Part shown: positions 22,573 to 33,798 of the stretch, one piece after another
Layout: the number at the start of each line of letters is the position of its first letter
How positions within the stretch are numbered: position 1 is the first letter of the stretch
Assembly (NCBI GenBank): GCA_030052745.1
Contig: JANBVO010000054.1
Location: 124,001-188,000, forward strand
Origin: Pleurostoma richardsiae
Lineage: Eukaryota; Ascomycota; Sordariomycetes; Calosphaeriales; Pleurostomataceae
Reading direction: 5' to 3'
Length of the DNA: 64,000 bases
Position numbers and translations under genes: made by a program
Notes under the pieces: generated by a model
What the model saw: only the letters and a program-made list of their open reading frames with translations
What the model was told of the DNA's origin: nothing
The model's database searches: none

Positions 22573-25200
22573 TCAGAAACTGAACAGCCCGCTGCGCCGC
22601 TTGCCGAACGGGTAGACGATCAGCGCGCTCAGTGCCAGCCCGACCGAGATGCTGATGGCGACCTGGATGACGCTGAAGAGCACGTTGAACGCCGTCGTGT
22701 TGAGGCCCGTCACCTCCGACGTCGTCGAGGACGTCGCCGTCTTGTTGTGCGTGATCTGGTCCGCGCTCTGCACTCCGCTGAGCAGCGAGCCGCCGGCCGC
22801 GAGGCCCGACGGCACCTGCACGAAGATGGCCGGCAGCATCGCCGCGGCGGCGAGCCCATAGCCCACCTGCCGCGACAGCGGCGCCGCCACCGCCGTCTTG
22901 GCGCTGTCTGCGACGCTGCCCCGCTCCGGATCTATCGTCTGGCTCGGGTACGGCCCCAGCGGGTACTCCGACTTGGGGGTCTTGCGGAAGCGCAGCCGCC
23001 GCACCCTCGGCTCGATGTAGAACTCCCACATGTCCAGGCAGAAGTTCTCGACGTGCCGGCCGAGGCGGGCGTACAGGTTTGCGAGGAAGCCGATGGTCAG
23101 CGCGCCGAGCGTGTTGGAGACCTGCGTGTTGCCCTTGAAGAAGCGGCTCGAGTAGCTGTTGACGCAGAACCCGGCAAACGAGATGAAGAGCATGATGGGC
23201 GTCTGCTTCCATTTGGCCTGGTTCACGATGCACAGGCACATGGTGAAGAGTGGGACGAAGAGGAGGTACCACTTGCTATCCAGGGGGTCGTCACAGTGCA
23301 CCTTGCTAGTTGCGTTTTGATCGATGTATCCATAGAGCACGGACCCGATGGTGATGCCGTAGCCGAGGAACAGTGAGTAGATCATGGCGTACACCATCCG
23401 GACCGATCCAGAGACCATACTGTGGCTCTGCAACTCGAGACTGGCGCACAGGACTATGTAGCCAGGGAGGATGAGGGCGATGGATGACTGAGCGAGCGCC
23501 GAGAAGCAGAACAGCTCACCGCCTCGGAGGGACCCGAAGGCGCGTGCCAGGAAGGAGGTGATGACCGCCGCTGTGATCTCGAAGACGTTCGCGTACAGCT
23601 CGTTCGACGGCGCCAGGATCAGCTGAAGGCCTCCAAGGATGCAGCCGAGCAGAAAGGCGATGGGCAGGTCGATGAAGCGCCCTTCGAAAGCGAACGGCGC
23701 CACGGCAGCTGAGGCGAACCCGTATACGAGCACCCGGAACCAGTTGGGAAACTTGTCCTTACGGGTCATGACCGCGTCGAGCCTCTCCATGGCGACGTCG
23801 ACGGAGATGAGATCGTGCACAACCTGCTTGTATATCTCGTGCACGTCGCGCAGCCTCCCGAGGTCGACGCCCTGTGGGGAGCGGACGATCTTCACTTCGG
23901 TGGTGTGGGTCCTGCTGTCATCAAAGGAGATGATCATGCACCCCGGCAGGTACAGAAACTGGCCTTCGATGCCCAAAACGCGAGCCGACATGCCCATGTA
24001 CGCCTCGAGCCGGTGCGTGGGCGCTCCGTAGAGCATTAGTGCCCGGCATAGCTTGACCAGATATCTGTGTATGCTGAGGATCTCGGCGATGTGATTCTTG
24101 ATCTTGTACTTATCAATGTTATTCTTTGGGCGGCGGTACCGCCGTTCGTGCTTGAACTTCTCCGAGACGGCATCGGATATGTCACGGCTGGATACGGGAG
24201 CGGCGAGGGTGGATGATGATCCTATCAGTTCGGCCAGGGTCGAGGCCGAGTGGTGAGCTCTGAGGGCGAAGAGCCCGCTCCGGGGTCGTTCAGCGCGAGG
24301 GGAACCTGGCATCGAAGTTGGCGGCGAGCCGCGGGGAGTCCTGTTGGGAGTGCGCGTAGGAGTGCCAGGGGCGCTGGCGCTGGTCTCTCCGCTGGGAGTG
24401 TCTTGTCCGTAGAGCTTGAGGAGTGATCCCAGGATGCCACCGCGATATTTCGTTGGCCGCGGGACATACTCGAGATCGTGGGCGACAGGGGTTGCTGTGC
24501 CAGACCGCGCCGGGCCTCCTTCAAAGTTGCCAAGGATGGGTATGGAGCTGTCCGACTTCTTAACGGTGTGAGTCCTCACGAGCTCGCTGGCAGCCTCCTG
24601 CGCTCGTCTGCGAAACCTGAGGCCGGACTGGGTTTCCGCGGCGCTGGGGCCATGAGGTTGGACTAGGGCCTCGGTACTGGTGTCGTCACCCAGCAGTGCT
24701 TGGTCTCCTGCAAAAGATGTCACGGAGGGGGAGTCTTCCATATCAAGGGAGTTCCGAGACGCAAGGCCGGAGCCCACGGCTACCGCTAGGCGATCAGCCC
24801 GATGCCTGGCCTCGATCTCCGATCGGAGTGGTTGGTCAGGTACCTGGGCAGCAGGGCTCTCTGGCGCGGTCTGCTTCCTGAGGGCCGGGCGGGGGAACGT
24901 CAGGGGGATGGGGCCGGCATGGTGCTCTGGCTTCAATATCTTCTCCAGGGCAGAGGTGAGCTCAGCTCTGTTGAACGAGTCCCGGTCTCCGGGTGTCTCA
25001 AGGGCCCCTGGCGTTCCTCCGCTGCTGTTGCCCCCGCCATCTGCGACAAACGAGAAGTAGTCATCTGACGAGGCCGGCGGCTGTCGGTCGCTCAGGAAGC
25101 CCACCCGCTTCTTCTCCTTGCCCTTGCCGCCATTTGCAGGAACGCCGTCCGGCGGCTGGTTGCTGCTTGAGTCCTCTCCATCACCTCTGGATGACGACAT
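22573..25200 (-). CDS. Prm10-like membrane protein (ThrE/DUF1212 and DUF3815 family)
   Basis: This is a single-exon gene of 875 residues. The first 330 residues are low-complexity and rich in Ser, Pro and Gly, presumably cytosolic. The ThrE-type domain starts around residue 360 with KIKNHIAEILSIHRYLVKL, then ALMLYGAPTHRLEAYM and PGCMIISFDDS, the N-terminal signature of the family. About ten hydrophobic segments follow in two blocks, the second matching the ThrE_2 domain. Yeast Prm10 (YJL108C) is pheromone-regulated with unknown transport activity, and bacterial ThrE exports threonine and serine, so an amino-acid or small-molecule exporter is possible but unproven. Both the length and the extended N-terminus are normal for filamentous fungi. 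Confidence 0.92.
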   Translation of the reverse strand: MSSSRGDGEDSSSNQPPDGVPANGGKGKEKKRVGFLSDRQPPASSDDYFSFVADGGGNSSGGTPGALETPGDRDSFNRAELTSALEKILKPEHHAGPIPLTFPRPALRKQTAPESPAAQVPDQPLRSEIEARHRADRLAVAVGSGLASRNSLDMEDSPSVTSFAGDQALLGDDTSTEALVQPHGPSAAETQSGLRFRRRAQEAASELVRTHTVKKSDSSIPILGNFEGGPARSGTATPVAHDLEYVPRPTKYRGGILGSLLKLYGQDTPSGETSASAPGTPTRTPNRTPRGSPPTSMPGSPRAERPRSGLFALRAHHSASTLAELIGSSSTLAAPVSSRDISDAVSEKFKHERRYRRPKNNIDKYKIKNHIAEILSIHRYLVKLCRALMLYGAPTHRLEAYMGMSARVLGIEGQFLYLPGCMIISFDDSRTHTTEVKIVRSPQGVDLGRLRDVHEIYKQVVHDLISVDVAMERLDAVMTRKDKFPNWFRVLVYGFASAAVAPFAFEGRFIDLPIAFLLGCILGGLQLILAPSNELYANVFEITAAVITSFLARAFGSLRGGELFCFSALAQSSIALILPGYIVLCASLELQSHSMVSGSVRMVYAMIYSLFLGYGITIGSVLYGYIDQNATSKVHCDDPLDSKWYLLFVPLFTMCLCIVNQAKWKQTPIMLFISFAGFCVNSYSSRFFKGNTQVSNTLGALTIGFLANLYARLGRHVENFCLDMWEFYIEPRVRRLRFRKTPKSEYPLGPYPSQTIDPERGSVADSAKTAVAAPLSRQVGYGLAAAAMLPAIFVQVPSGLAAGGSLLSGVQSADQITHNKTATSSTTSEVTGLNTTAFNVLFSVIQVAISISVGLALSALIVYPFGKRRSGLFSF

Positions 25201-26365
25201 ATCCTGGAGAGGAGGGTGGAGTCCGGGGTATCGTCTCCAGGCGTCCAGAAGGATGACAGCAGCGTTGCTGTCCCAGACGGGAAGATGTCTCGACTGTCAC
25301 AGCTTGTACCCGTCAAGCCGCTGACCGAGAGGAATGAGGAAAGGTGAGCGGCTGCCGTGTGTAAGTGAAGGTGTCTGATGATGCTCGCTCAACAGAATTC
25401 TCGAGGGGGGCGAACGAGAAATACTGCTTACCTGGATGATGAAATGGCACATTCCACAGCGGAGGACGGGGTGGAGCTAGCATCGCCTCCCGAGCTATCC
25501 CTGGTGTATCTCGCTGGGCCTGCGACTTCCGGGGGCAGCGAAGCCGGGGAGCAGCTCCGGGTACCTGAGTCATTGTTTGCCATCCACCCTCCTCTGTTAT
25601 CTCATCAGTAGCTTTCGGAATGTTGGGCCGTTGTGGATCTGGTGCTAAAAAAAACTGGAAACGGACCGCAGGCCAAAGGGGCGGTCGCGGAGCTCCTCCT
25701 CGCGGGCATTGCGGGCTCCCGGGGGAGTAGCTGACGCGTTAGCACCTAGCAGTGACCCTCAGGCCGTTCTAGAAACCCCAAGAGCCCAGATACGAAGTCT
25801 TCACATGCCCCGAGAATCACCGTCTTATGGGCCAATTCCCCAATTCTCAATTCAGCCTGTATTCCCCGATTGTCTTTTTTTAACACCACCACCACCACCT
25901 CTTTGGCGCGGTGGGGCGCTTGGCGTCGGCGGCTAATGAAGATAGCGATCGATCAGTGTTCCCGACGACCTGGGTTTTGCATTTGTTCACTGCCAGATTG
26001 CGTGGGGGTTCGAGGAGACTCTGTGGCGGTCATCGCTCGCCCTCCCTCGCCGCGCGTTGCCGGGTCTCCCTGTGCTGCGACTTGTGGGCGGCTTTGAAAC
26101 TTGAAACTCTTCAATATCTTGGATATCTGATCATTTATGCCTGATGCGTCCCCGAGATCCACCTGCCACTTATCGGACTTGTCGATCACTCAAGCGTCCG
26201 CATGCCAGCCGATCTGCTCCCGAGATGATGATAGATCAACGGTCCTCGGCAGGTACGTACTGGACAGGCGGAAACAGAGGTGACGCGCGTGGGGGTTGGG
26301 TGATGTACCCAGCCCCGGCACGTTACAGTACAGTACGGCAAGGTTGTGCTCTCCAAACAGATGCA
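25201..26365. other. Intergenic region between two minus-strand genes
   Basis: This 1.2 kb includes the promoter of the Prm10-like gene and the 3' side of the oxygenase gene. It holds short A and T runs and a CACCAC repeat near 25884. I see no coding signal. Confidence 0.5.
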
Positions 26366-27642
26366 TCACACGACGGTGTTCTTTGCTACAATGCCCCTGG
26401 CGAACTCGCCAAAAGTAATGTGCTGCGAGATATCGACCTCCTCGCCTAGGTTGGGCTGCGTGAAGACGGCTAGTGTATTTCGGGCAATCCGGCCACCGCT
26501 CTGGGCAGCCCGAGCACCCCGGACGAAGTGCGGGACCGCCTTGAACTTGCCCCCGGTTATGCGCTCGAGAGCTTCACCAGTCTGGAATGCGATGCAATCC
26601 CGTGGGATTTTTACTTGGACGGTCTGGCCCGTCCTCGACTTGATGTAGAGACCCGCAGCGGGGTCGGGAGATGCAGGTAGCTCGTCGAGAGCTTCGAGGC
26701 GCCCGGATGCGGTCGGCCTGCGCGCCGTTGGGTCTGTCTTTGACTCGTCCACAAACATCGCGGACGTGAGCCCGGTCAGACAACCGTGATCCAGGTGCGT
26801 CGCGCACCAATCATCCTCGTCTCCCTCGCCAGTCCGCGCGTCGGGTGGGTTCGTCCCCGGTGCCTCGGGGAAATAGTGCAGGAGCCGGGCCTTGGTCGTA
26901 GTGGACGTGCTAACAACTCGCTGGAGGTACGCGCTTGGGTAGCCCGGGATTTCCTTCTCTGCAAAGCGGTCACACGCGCCGGCCACTAGTACCGCGACGT
27001 CGATGATGAGCCGGCAGAGCTGCTCAAGGGTCTCCTTGTATCCCGGGAGCACTGCTTCGTCCGGCCAGATATTGGGCGACAAATACTCCGGGAAGGTCTC
27101 TTCCGAGAACTCCTGGGTGGGCACTGCACAGGACAGGCTCGGGTCCACATAGAAGGCGCAGTTCGCATAGAACGAGCCCTTTAATGTGTCCACCTGACCA
27201 TTCTTGAGGGTCTCCTTTCCGAGCGACCACCCCGTCAGGTACTTGGCCTTCTCGTTCTCGAGCTCATCTGTAGGGAGGAGTGGGTCAGAGGACATAAAAA
27301 CACAAACAGCCAGGGCCAGTTGGGCAGGTATGGGGCAGTACCACTCCGTACCTAGCTGAGACTTGGGCAGGTTTCCAAGATAGGAAGAGTATGAGAGCAG
27401 CTGGCGCCTCAATTCCGCGAACTCAGCGGGCACGTCCTTGACGACCAGGATCCCAAGAGAGTCCGGACCGAATGCGCTCTGCAGGACCTCGAAAGACACC
27501 GACCCTACAGAGACAGGCGCAGAATCACGTATCAGCCGACGCGGCAGGCCACACACACTAACGAGGCCATAGCATAGAATCTTAGCGCACCTCTCTTCAG
27601 GTCTTCCAACGAGATCGTGACCGCCTGGGCGAGTGGCGCCAT
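26366..27642 (-). CDS. 2-oxoglutarate/Fe(II)-dependent oxygenase, substrate unknown
   Basis: This protein looks like a non-heme iron dioxygenase of the isopenicillin-N-synthase/clavaminate-like group. Three exons, 27642-27591, 27504-27352 and 27267-26366, encode 368 residues. The iron-binding facial triad is visible: His226 and Asp228 in ATHLDHGCL, and distal His315 in AVPHFVRG. Arg331 in RIARNTLAVF is placed to bind the 2-oxoglutarate carboxylate. The N-terminal helix region SVSFEVLQSAFGPDSLGILVV is the usual start of this fold. There is no signal peptide, so a cytosolic location is likely. No biosynthetic partner lies next to it; the divergent neighbour is FRG1-like. The substrate cannot be inferred. 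Confidence 0.9.
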
Positions 27643-28096
27643 TTGATAGGTAAGCAGATCAGTAGCCAGATATCAGACAGGGGAAAGGCAGAAATTTTGT
27701 GAAGATGGCAAGTTGGGGTTCGCTTTGCCCATGCCGGCCAGACAGGGCTTAGGCTTCTCAATATAGAATGCAAGCTTGCAGGCATCTTGCCCACCGAGGC
27801 AGGAGGGGCTCCCCGGAAGGCGCCGTCGCGCGCCAGTGCCGTCGTTCTGGACCTCTAGTTACAATGGTACCCTAAGTGCACGTTAGTTGGGCCGGCCCTG
27901 GCCACTTGGCGCCAAATTGGCCTCTTCTTTTACCCTGCAGCTTATTGGACACCAGTCTAGTCCCGGCTTATGTAAGTTTGACATAGGCGGCTCGCGGCGG
28001 CATTTCAGCCGGATGCGACTTTGATGAATGAACGGCACGAACGCGACCCCGCCAAACCCATGATCGCCGGGTCCCCAACTCCCGACGCGCAGCGAG
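27643..28096. promoter_or_regulatory. Divergent promoter between the oxygenase and the FRG1-like gene
   Basis: These 454 bases separate two start codons pointing away from each other. No TATA box is obvious. Confidence 0.55.
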
Positions 28097-28964
28097 ATGG
28101 TCAAGCCGCTAACATTCAAGGGCGAGAAGAAGCCGAAGAAGAGGAAGCGGCCTGAAGTGGAGAGTGGAGGCGCGGAGGATGGAGACTCCAAGCAGCTCAA
28201 AGTGGCAGCCGGGGCCGAGGGCGAGGATGCCGAGAACGACGATAGCTGGGTGTCCGCAGAGGCCGTCTCCGACGTCTCGGGGCCGATCATGTTCGTCCTC
28301 CCGACAGATCCACCCGTCGCGCTGGCCTGTGACGCCTATGGGAAGGTCTTCACGATCCCCGTCGAGAACATAGTCGACGGCAACCCAGCCAGCGCAGAGC
28401 CGCACGACGTCCGGCAGGTCTGGGTCGCCAACAAGATCGCGGGAACAGAGAACTACCGCTTCAAAGGTCACCATGGGAAGTGAGTATAGGCGCGATGCTT
28501 CTCCTTCATCACATCTGCTAATCATATCCAGGTACTTGAGCTGCGACAAGTACGGCATCTTCTCCGCGACGTCAGAAGCCGTTTCCCCGCTGGAGTCCTT
28601 CATCCTCATCGCGACCGCCGATACCCCAGGCACGTTCCAGGTCCAGACCCTCCGGGACACTTTCTTGACCGTCAAGCCGGCCACCAAGGCAAACGCACCG
28701 CCCGAGGTGCGTGGCGATGCGGCTGACATTACTTTCGACACGACGCTGCGGATTAGGATGCAGGCCCGGTTCAAGCCACGTCTCAAGGCCTCTAAGGAAG
28801 AGAAGGCGAATCAGAAGATTAGCAGGAGGGAGTTGGAGGAGGCTGTGGGCAGGCGGTTAGAGGAGCACGAGGTGAAGATCCTCAAGCGAGCCCGGCGGGA
28901 AGGCGACTATCACGAGAGACTCCTCGACTTGAAGGTCAAGAATAAGCATGACAAGTACGGTTGA
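28097..28964 (+). CDS. FRG1-like protein (actin-bundling/RNA-processing family)
   Basis: FRG1 proteins are nuclear and nucleolar, associate with the spliceosome and bind actin in animals; the fungal role is not established. Two exons, 28097-28479 and 28532-28964, encode 271 residues. The start MVKPLTFKGEKKPKKRKR carries a basic nuclear-localisation-like stretch next to the family's N-terminal motif. The middle is a fascin-like beta-trefoil, with GKYLSCDKYGIFSATSEAV across the splice joint. The C-terminus is lysine-rich and helical, ending LLDLKVKNKHDKYG. Its stop lies 65 bases from the stop of the convergent WDR89-like gene, so the two 3' UTRs must overlap or be extremely short. Confidence 0.93.
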
Positions 28965-29029
28965 AGGAGCATGGTTGAGGGGTCTTGAATTCATTCCAAG
29001 CTCGGGCTGAGCCTCTCCGTGTCAAGTCG

Positions 29030-30190
29030 TCATGAGCTCGGTCTCCATGACTTGATCTGCCCATCCTCTCCGGCGGAGAAGACTAGTTGCTGCTCGTCGA
29101 AGAAGCAGAAGCTGCGGACGATCTCTGAGCCGTGGGCCCCGGGAAGCCCAACGGTGTTGTCCGTGTGGAGCGTCCAGGATGGACTCTTGGACATATGGAT
29201 TAGCTGGAACATTTGCTGGCTGGGGCATAGAGTTAGTTGCAGCTTCCATAAAGGCAGGATTAGGTGCTTACTCTTGCGATCCTGCGCCGATGACCGCTCC
29301 AGCTCCATTGTCCTTGGGGAATACATCCGCGACATATTGGCAGTGGACCTTTTCTCTGATGTCTCCGAGATCAAGCGTGGCCGATCCCTTCTCCTGTTCC
29401 TCCGCCATGTCATACAGGGCGAACTTCTCATCGTGTGACAGCGCAAACACTTCGGTGTTGTTCAGAAAACCAGCGCGGTGAACAGATCCGTGGTTGAACG
29501 TCTGTATGACCACTTCGTCCTCATCAGTGATCTTCGTGTCACAGACGTTGACCAGGCCGTCTGTAGACCCAGACAGTAGTATGGTAGGGTCCGCTGGGTG
29601 AAAGTTCAACTGCAGACAGGTAAGATCAGTGATTCGATGTGTGGTATGGGTAGCTTCCGGGCCATACCTCTGTCACGTCATCACTATGGACCTCGTTGTA
29701 CTGGATCCGTGGACTCGATACTGAGCGAGCATCCCTGAAACTAGTCAGCTTCACCGCCACGGAGAAAGATCGCCGTGGCTTACCACACCAGGATCGAAGC
29801 TTGGTGATCTGCAAATTCTGTCCCGGCAGCAATGGCATTGATTGACGAGCTGCATGCCAGCGATATTACTGGGGCCTGACTTCCCGCCAGCTGGGCAACC
29901 TGCGCTCCTGGTCCGTCCAGCCTGAGGTCCCATATACTTATGGTGCCGTTCTCCCCGCAAGTGCAGACGACGGAGGATCCTGCATCGAAGGCCGCAAGGG
30001 AGTTGATGTTTCCGTGCGCCGTCCGCAAGGTCCTTAACGGACCTTGGCTCAGCCTCAGCGGATCAAAGAGACACAAGCTTTGATCTGATGAGATCGCCGA
30101 AAGCCCGGAAGCCACAGGAACAATTTTCAGGACATAGACATCTTCTGACCCCCTGTACTGGTAGGAATCGGCATTTGTGAGGAGGTACAT
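29030..30190 (-). CDS. WD40-repeat protein, WDR89-like
   Basis: Four exons, 30190-29784, 29734-29668, 29609-29272 and 29219-29030, join in frame to 333 residues. The chain is a beta-propeller with at least five recognisable blades: HGNINSLAAFDAG...ISIWDLR, VISLACSSS...ILVWDAR, LNFHPADPTILLSGSTDGLVNV, VHRAGFLNN...FALYDM, and the last with FFDEQQLVFSAGEDG followed by IKSW. The order and length fit WDR89 of animals and its fungal relatives (human protein 387 residues). No enzymatic domain is present, so it is probably a scaffold. The upstream 494 bases are shared with divergent HRD3. Confidence 0.88.
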
Positions 30191-30684
30191 CTTGCGAGTT
30201 TGGCTGATGCTTGATCTCCAGTGGTGTCTGCCCCAAGTCTAAGCCAACAGTCAGTGAGGGTCTGCAGCTGTGCTCGTTTAAAAGCTCTTATCCTCTTGAA
30301 GGAAATTCAGCTCGGTTACAGCACCTAGGCTGCAGAAATGTACGGAGGAAACCTGTGTGCTGATGCTTGATATCTCTTCTAAAGTTCTTTTTTGGGTGGT
30401 GGATTTAAGCGCAAGTCGAAGCTGCGCCTGGTGTTTTTTGCGGAGATTCACCCCCACCAATCACAGGCTGCCAATTGGGCCTAAGGATCCGCGATGCGGC
30501 CAGCTTGGCAGCGGCTCACGTCAACTAGAAGCTCGATCTGGACAGCTTGCACGGTGTCGGTATCGCCGCTTTCTCCAAACAAGAGCCTTCTGCCGCCCTT
30601 TCCCTCCACAATCTACGGGTTTAATTGACAAGAATATCATGTCATAGCTCGCGATAGTGCTTTTTTCTCTCTTCGTTGCCCAGC
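30191..30684. promoter_or_regulatory. Divergent promoter between WDR89-like gene and HRD3
   Basis: These 494 bases lie between two divergent start codons. A T-rich stretch occurs just before the HRD3 start. I see no other element. Confidence 0.55.
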
Positions 30685-33390
30685 ATGCGGCGCATTGCGT
30701 TCTGTTCGTTTCGTAAGTCGCGGACAGCCTAGCTGCAACGTCATGCGTGGCCTGGCTAACTTGCGCTCGTGTAGTGCTCCTGCAGTTCCTGTCGATAGTA
30801 TGCGCCGCCGACCCGAACGCAAAAGCTGACTATACGACATCGGCCTTCCCCGCTGGCCAGTCGGACATTGTGGCGGGGCATGATCGAGGGCAGCCGTACC
30901 GAGAGCCAGGTATGCTACCAGCGGAAAGCGGCCCAGTCTGGAGGAGGAGGATGTGCGAGCTGACGAGCAACAGGAGCCGATCACGTCGACGCTGCGTTGG
31001 CGGACCTGCGGAAGATACATCATTCCTTGCATCACAGACAACGGAAGAAATCTGGCTTCCTCGGGACAATCCTCCACTATGCTTGGAAAGCAGTACCGAG
31101 CCTGCAAATCACCGCAGCGCCGCCCGAGGGCTCGACCAGGTCGATCCATGGCCCCCTCCTCGAGGCAGTGAGGCATCTGGAGTACGCGTCCCACCAGAAC
31201 AACTCGGATGCGCTCTTTCTGCTGGCTCAGATGAACTTCTACGGCAACTACTCGCACCCGAGGGACTTCAAGCGGGCGTTCGATTACTACCATCAACTCG
31301 CCACGCTGCACGGCAACAGCTCGGCTCTGTATATGGTGGGTCTGATGTATTCGACGGGGGTGGGAGGCGCCGTCGAGCGCGATCAGGCCAGAGCGCTGCT
31401 CTACTACACCTTTGCGGCGCTGAGGGGACACACGAGAGCTGAGATGACCGTTGCTTCCCGCCATCAGAGCGGTATCGGCACGCCAAAGAGCTGCGAGTCG
31501 GCTTCCAAGTACTACAAGCGAGTTGCCGACAAGGTTATTGCCTGGTACCGGTCAGGCCCGCCGGGAGGGATGGCCTGGGCCCGGGAGGCATACCGAGTAG
31601 CAGAGGACTTCGGAGGCGTCTACGGTGAGGGTGCCAGCGTGTCCAGCTCAGGAATGAACGCGCTCCGGGCTCATCCGACATCGGATGCCTATGCTTCAAT
31701 CGAGGATATCATAGAGTACCTGGACCTGATGTCAAACAAGGGCGATTTCAAGGCGTCATTCAACCTGGGCCGAATCTACTACGAGGGCCAGCGGGGCCTA
31801 GACCGGGACCTGGGTCAAGCGAAGAAGTACTTCTTCACCGTCGCCAAGAAGTACTGGAGGGGCAACGGGCGTGTAGACGACAACGTGAAGCCAGGACTCG
31901 AGCGGTATGCGGCCAAGGCGGCAGGGTACATCGGCCGGATGTACATGCGCGGTGAGGGCGTGGAGCAGAATTTCGATCGCGCCCTGTTCTGGTTCGACCG
32001 CGGCATTGCCCAGGGCGACGCACAGTCTCAGTATGGCATGGGCTTGCTTCTGCTCCACGGCTACGGCATCCCGCAGAGCACTGCCAGGGCGATCGATCTC
32101 TTCAAGGCATCGGCGGACCAAGACTGGTCATTCTCCCAGGTGGAACTGGGTGTGCTATATCTGGACCGAGGCGGGCCAGACGACGTTCGCATAGCCAATG
32201 ACTACTTCGAGCTGGCGGCGCGGTACGGCAACATCGAGGCGCAGTACTACCTCGCGGAGATGATCCACCACGGAGTGGGCCGTGACAAAGCATGCAATGA
32301 GGCTATGCGATACTACAAGAGCGTCGCAGAGAAGGGCGAGCCTCTCGTGTCGTCCTGGACCGAAGCCAACCAGGCCTACGACGATGGGGACTACGAGCTC
32401 GCCTTCCTCGGCTACCTCCACGCAGCGGAAGAGGGCTACGAGGCCGCCCAGAACAATGTGGCCTACCTGCTTGACCCCGAGCAGTCTATGCTCGTGACCT
32501 ATCTGAACGTGGGGGCGTCGAAGCCATCGATCTTGCAGAACCCGACGCTCGCGCTCATCTACTGGACGAGGTCCTCGAGACAGGGCAACATTGACTCGAT
32601 GGTCAAGATGGGCGACTACTATCTTGATGGCATCGGTGCCGAGCCAGACGTGGACAAGGCAGTTCAATGCTACACAGGCGCCTCGGAATACCACCAGAGT
32701 GCGCAGGCACTGTACAACCTAGGATGGATGCACGAGAATGGCGTCGGACTGAACCAGGATTTCCACCTCGCCAAGAGATACTACGACCACGCTCTTGCGA
32801 CTAACGAGGAGGCGTATTTGCCCGTCACGCTGAGCCTGCTAAAGCTGCGCATGAGGAGTGCGTGGAACACCTTCACGAACGGGCGGATCAACTCCATCCA
32901 AGATGAGCCTGGTAAGTCACAGGGCCCCTAATCTGCTTCATGTGCCATGGGAGATTCGGGAGCTAACAAGCATGTAGCGGTCAAGAAGGACTGGTCGCTG
33001 AGCGAGTGGATCGCCAACTTCCTCCAGGACGACCAGGCATACTACGACTACAACGACGGGGGTTACGACGGCATCTACGGCGACGCGATGCCGGGCGGCG
33101 ACGCCGCACACTACGGAGCCGAGGAGGACGACGGGCTCCTGGACACCGTGATCATCCTCGCGCTGGCCATGTCGCTCGCCTTCTTCATCTACTACCGGCA
33201 CCAGAGGGAGCAGGCGGAGAACGCGAGGCGGCGCCAGCAGCAGGAGCAGCAGCAGCAGCAGCCGCAGCCGCCGCAAGGGGTCCAGAACGCGGCTCAGGAG
33301 GCGGCGCCTAGGGCGAACGAAGGGGGCTTCTTCCCGCAGCCGGGCGATCCGGACTTTGCGCCGTGGGTAGCGGGCGGTGTGGGGCATTGA
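30685..33390 (+). CDS. HRD3: ERAD substrate receptor Hrd3 (SEL1L orthologue)
   Basis: Hrd3 sits in the ER membrane with its lumenal domain forward; it recruits misfolded proteins to the ubiquitin ligase Hrd1 and stabilises it. Four exons, 30685-30712, 30775-30909, 30974-32911 and 32978-33390, give 837 residues. A signal peptide is encoded across exons 1-2 (LLLQFLSIVCA, then ADP). After a short linker, HHSLHHRQRKKSGFLG leads into many SEL1-type repeats, recognisable by A-LG-MY-G-GV patterns such as YIGRMYMRGEGVEQNFDRA. Near the C-terminus one transmembrane segment (LLDTVIILALAMSLAFFIYY) is followed by a cytosolic tail rich in Gln and Pro. The second intron (30910-30973) was placed by its CTGAC branch and restored frame, because the unspliced reading hits a stop. 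Confidence 0.95.
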
Positions 33391-33798
33391 GCGGGTGCTC
33401 GAAGGGATCTGAAGCCTTTGTGCCTTTGTGTATATCTAGAGTCGCTTGACAGAACAAATGCATCGCATCGCAATGGCGTTTCATTCAACCTACATACCCA
33501 AGGTACATAGCTATTGTGCCTCTGACGGCCGTGGTAGCTAGAGCGATATGTACGGAGCAAGGTACCTGTTATCCACTGGCGCTAAATGATCGGACCGGCG
33601 GGCGTCCATCCTATCGGCTCAGTTCCTTCTCCCAGCATCCTTGGGCTGCTTACAAGGTATCCGCTCACTGGTACCTTCTCTCGTCTTCACCTTCAGCCTC
33701 AACGAGGAATCAAGACGATGCAGTCTTTGTTATTATGACGTCTGAGTTCCTTGTTCCAATGTCATGAGGGTTCCATCTACATCCAGGCTCCTCCAGTC
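33391..33798. promoter_or_regulatory. Intergenic region between HRD3 and the Sfr1-like gene
   Basis: About 400 bases holding the HRD3 3' end and the promoter of the next gene in the same direction. It contains CT-rich patches (about 33620-33700) and nothing else I can name. Confidence 0.5.
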
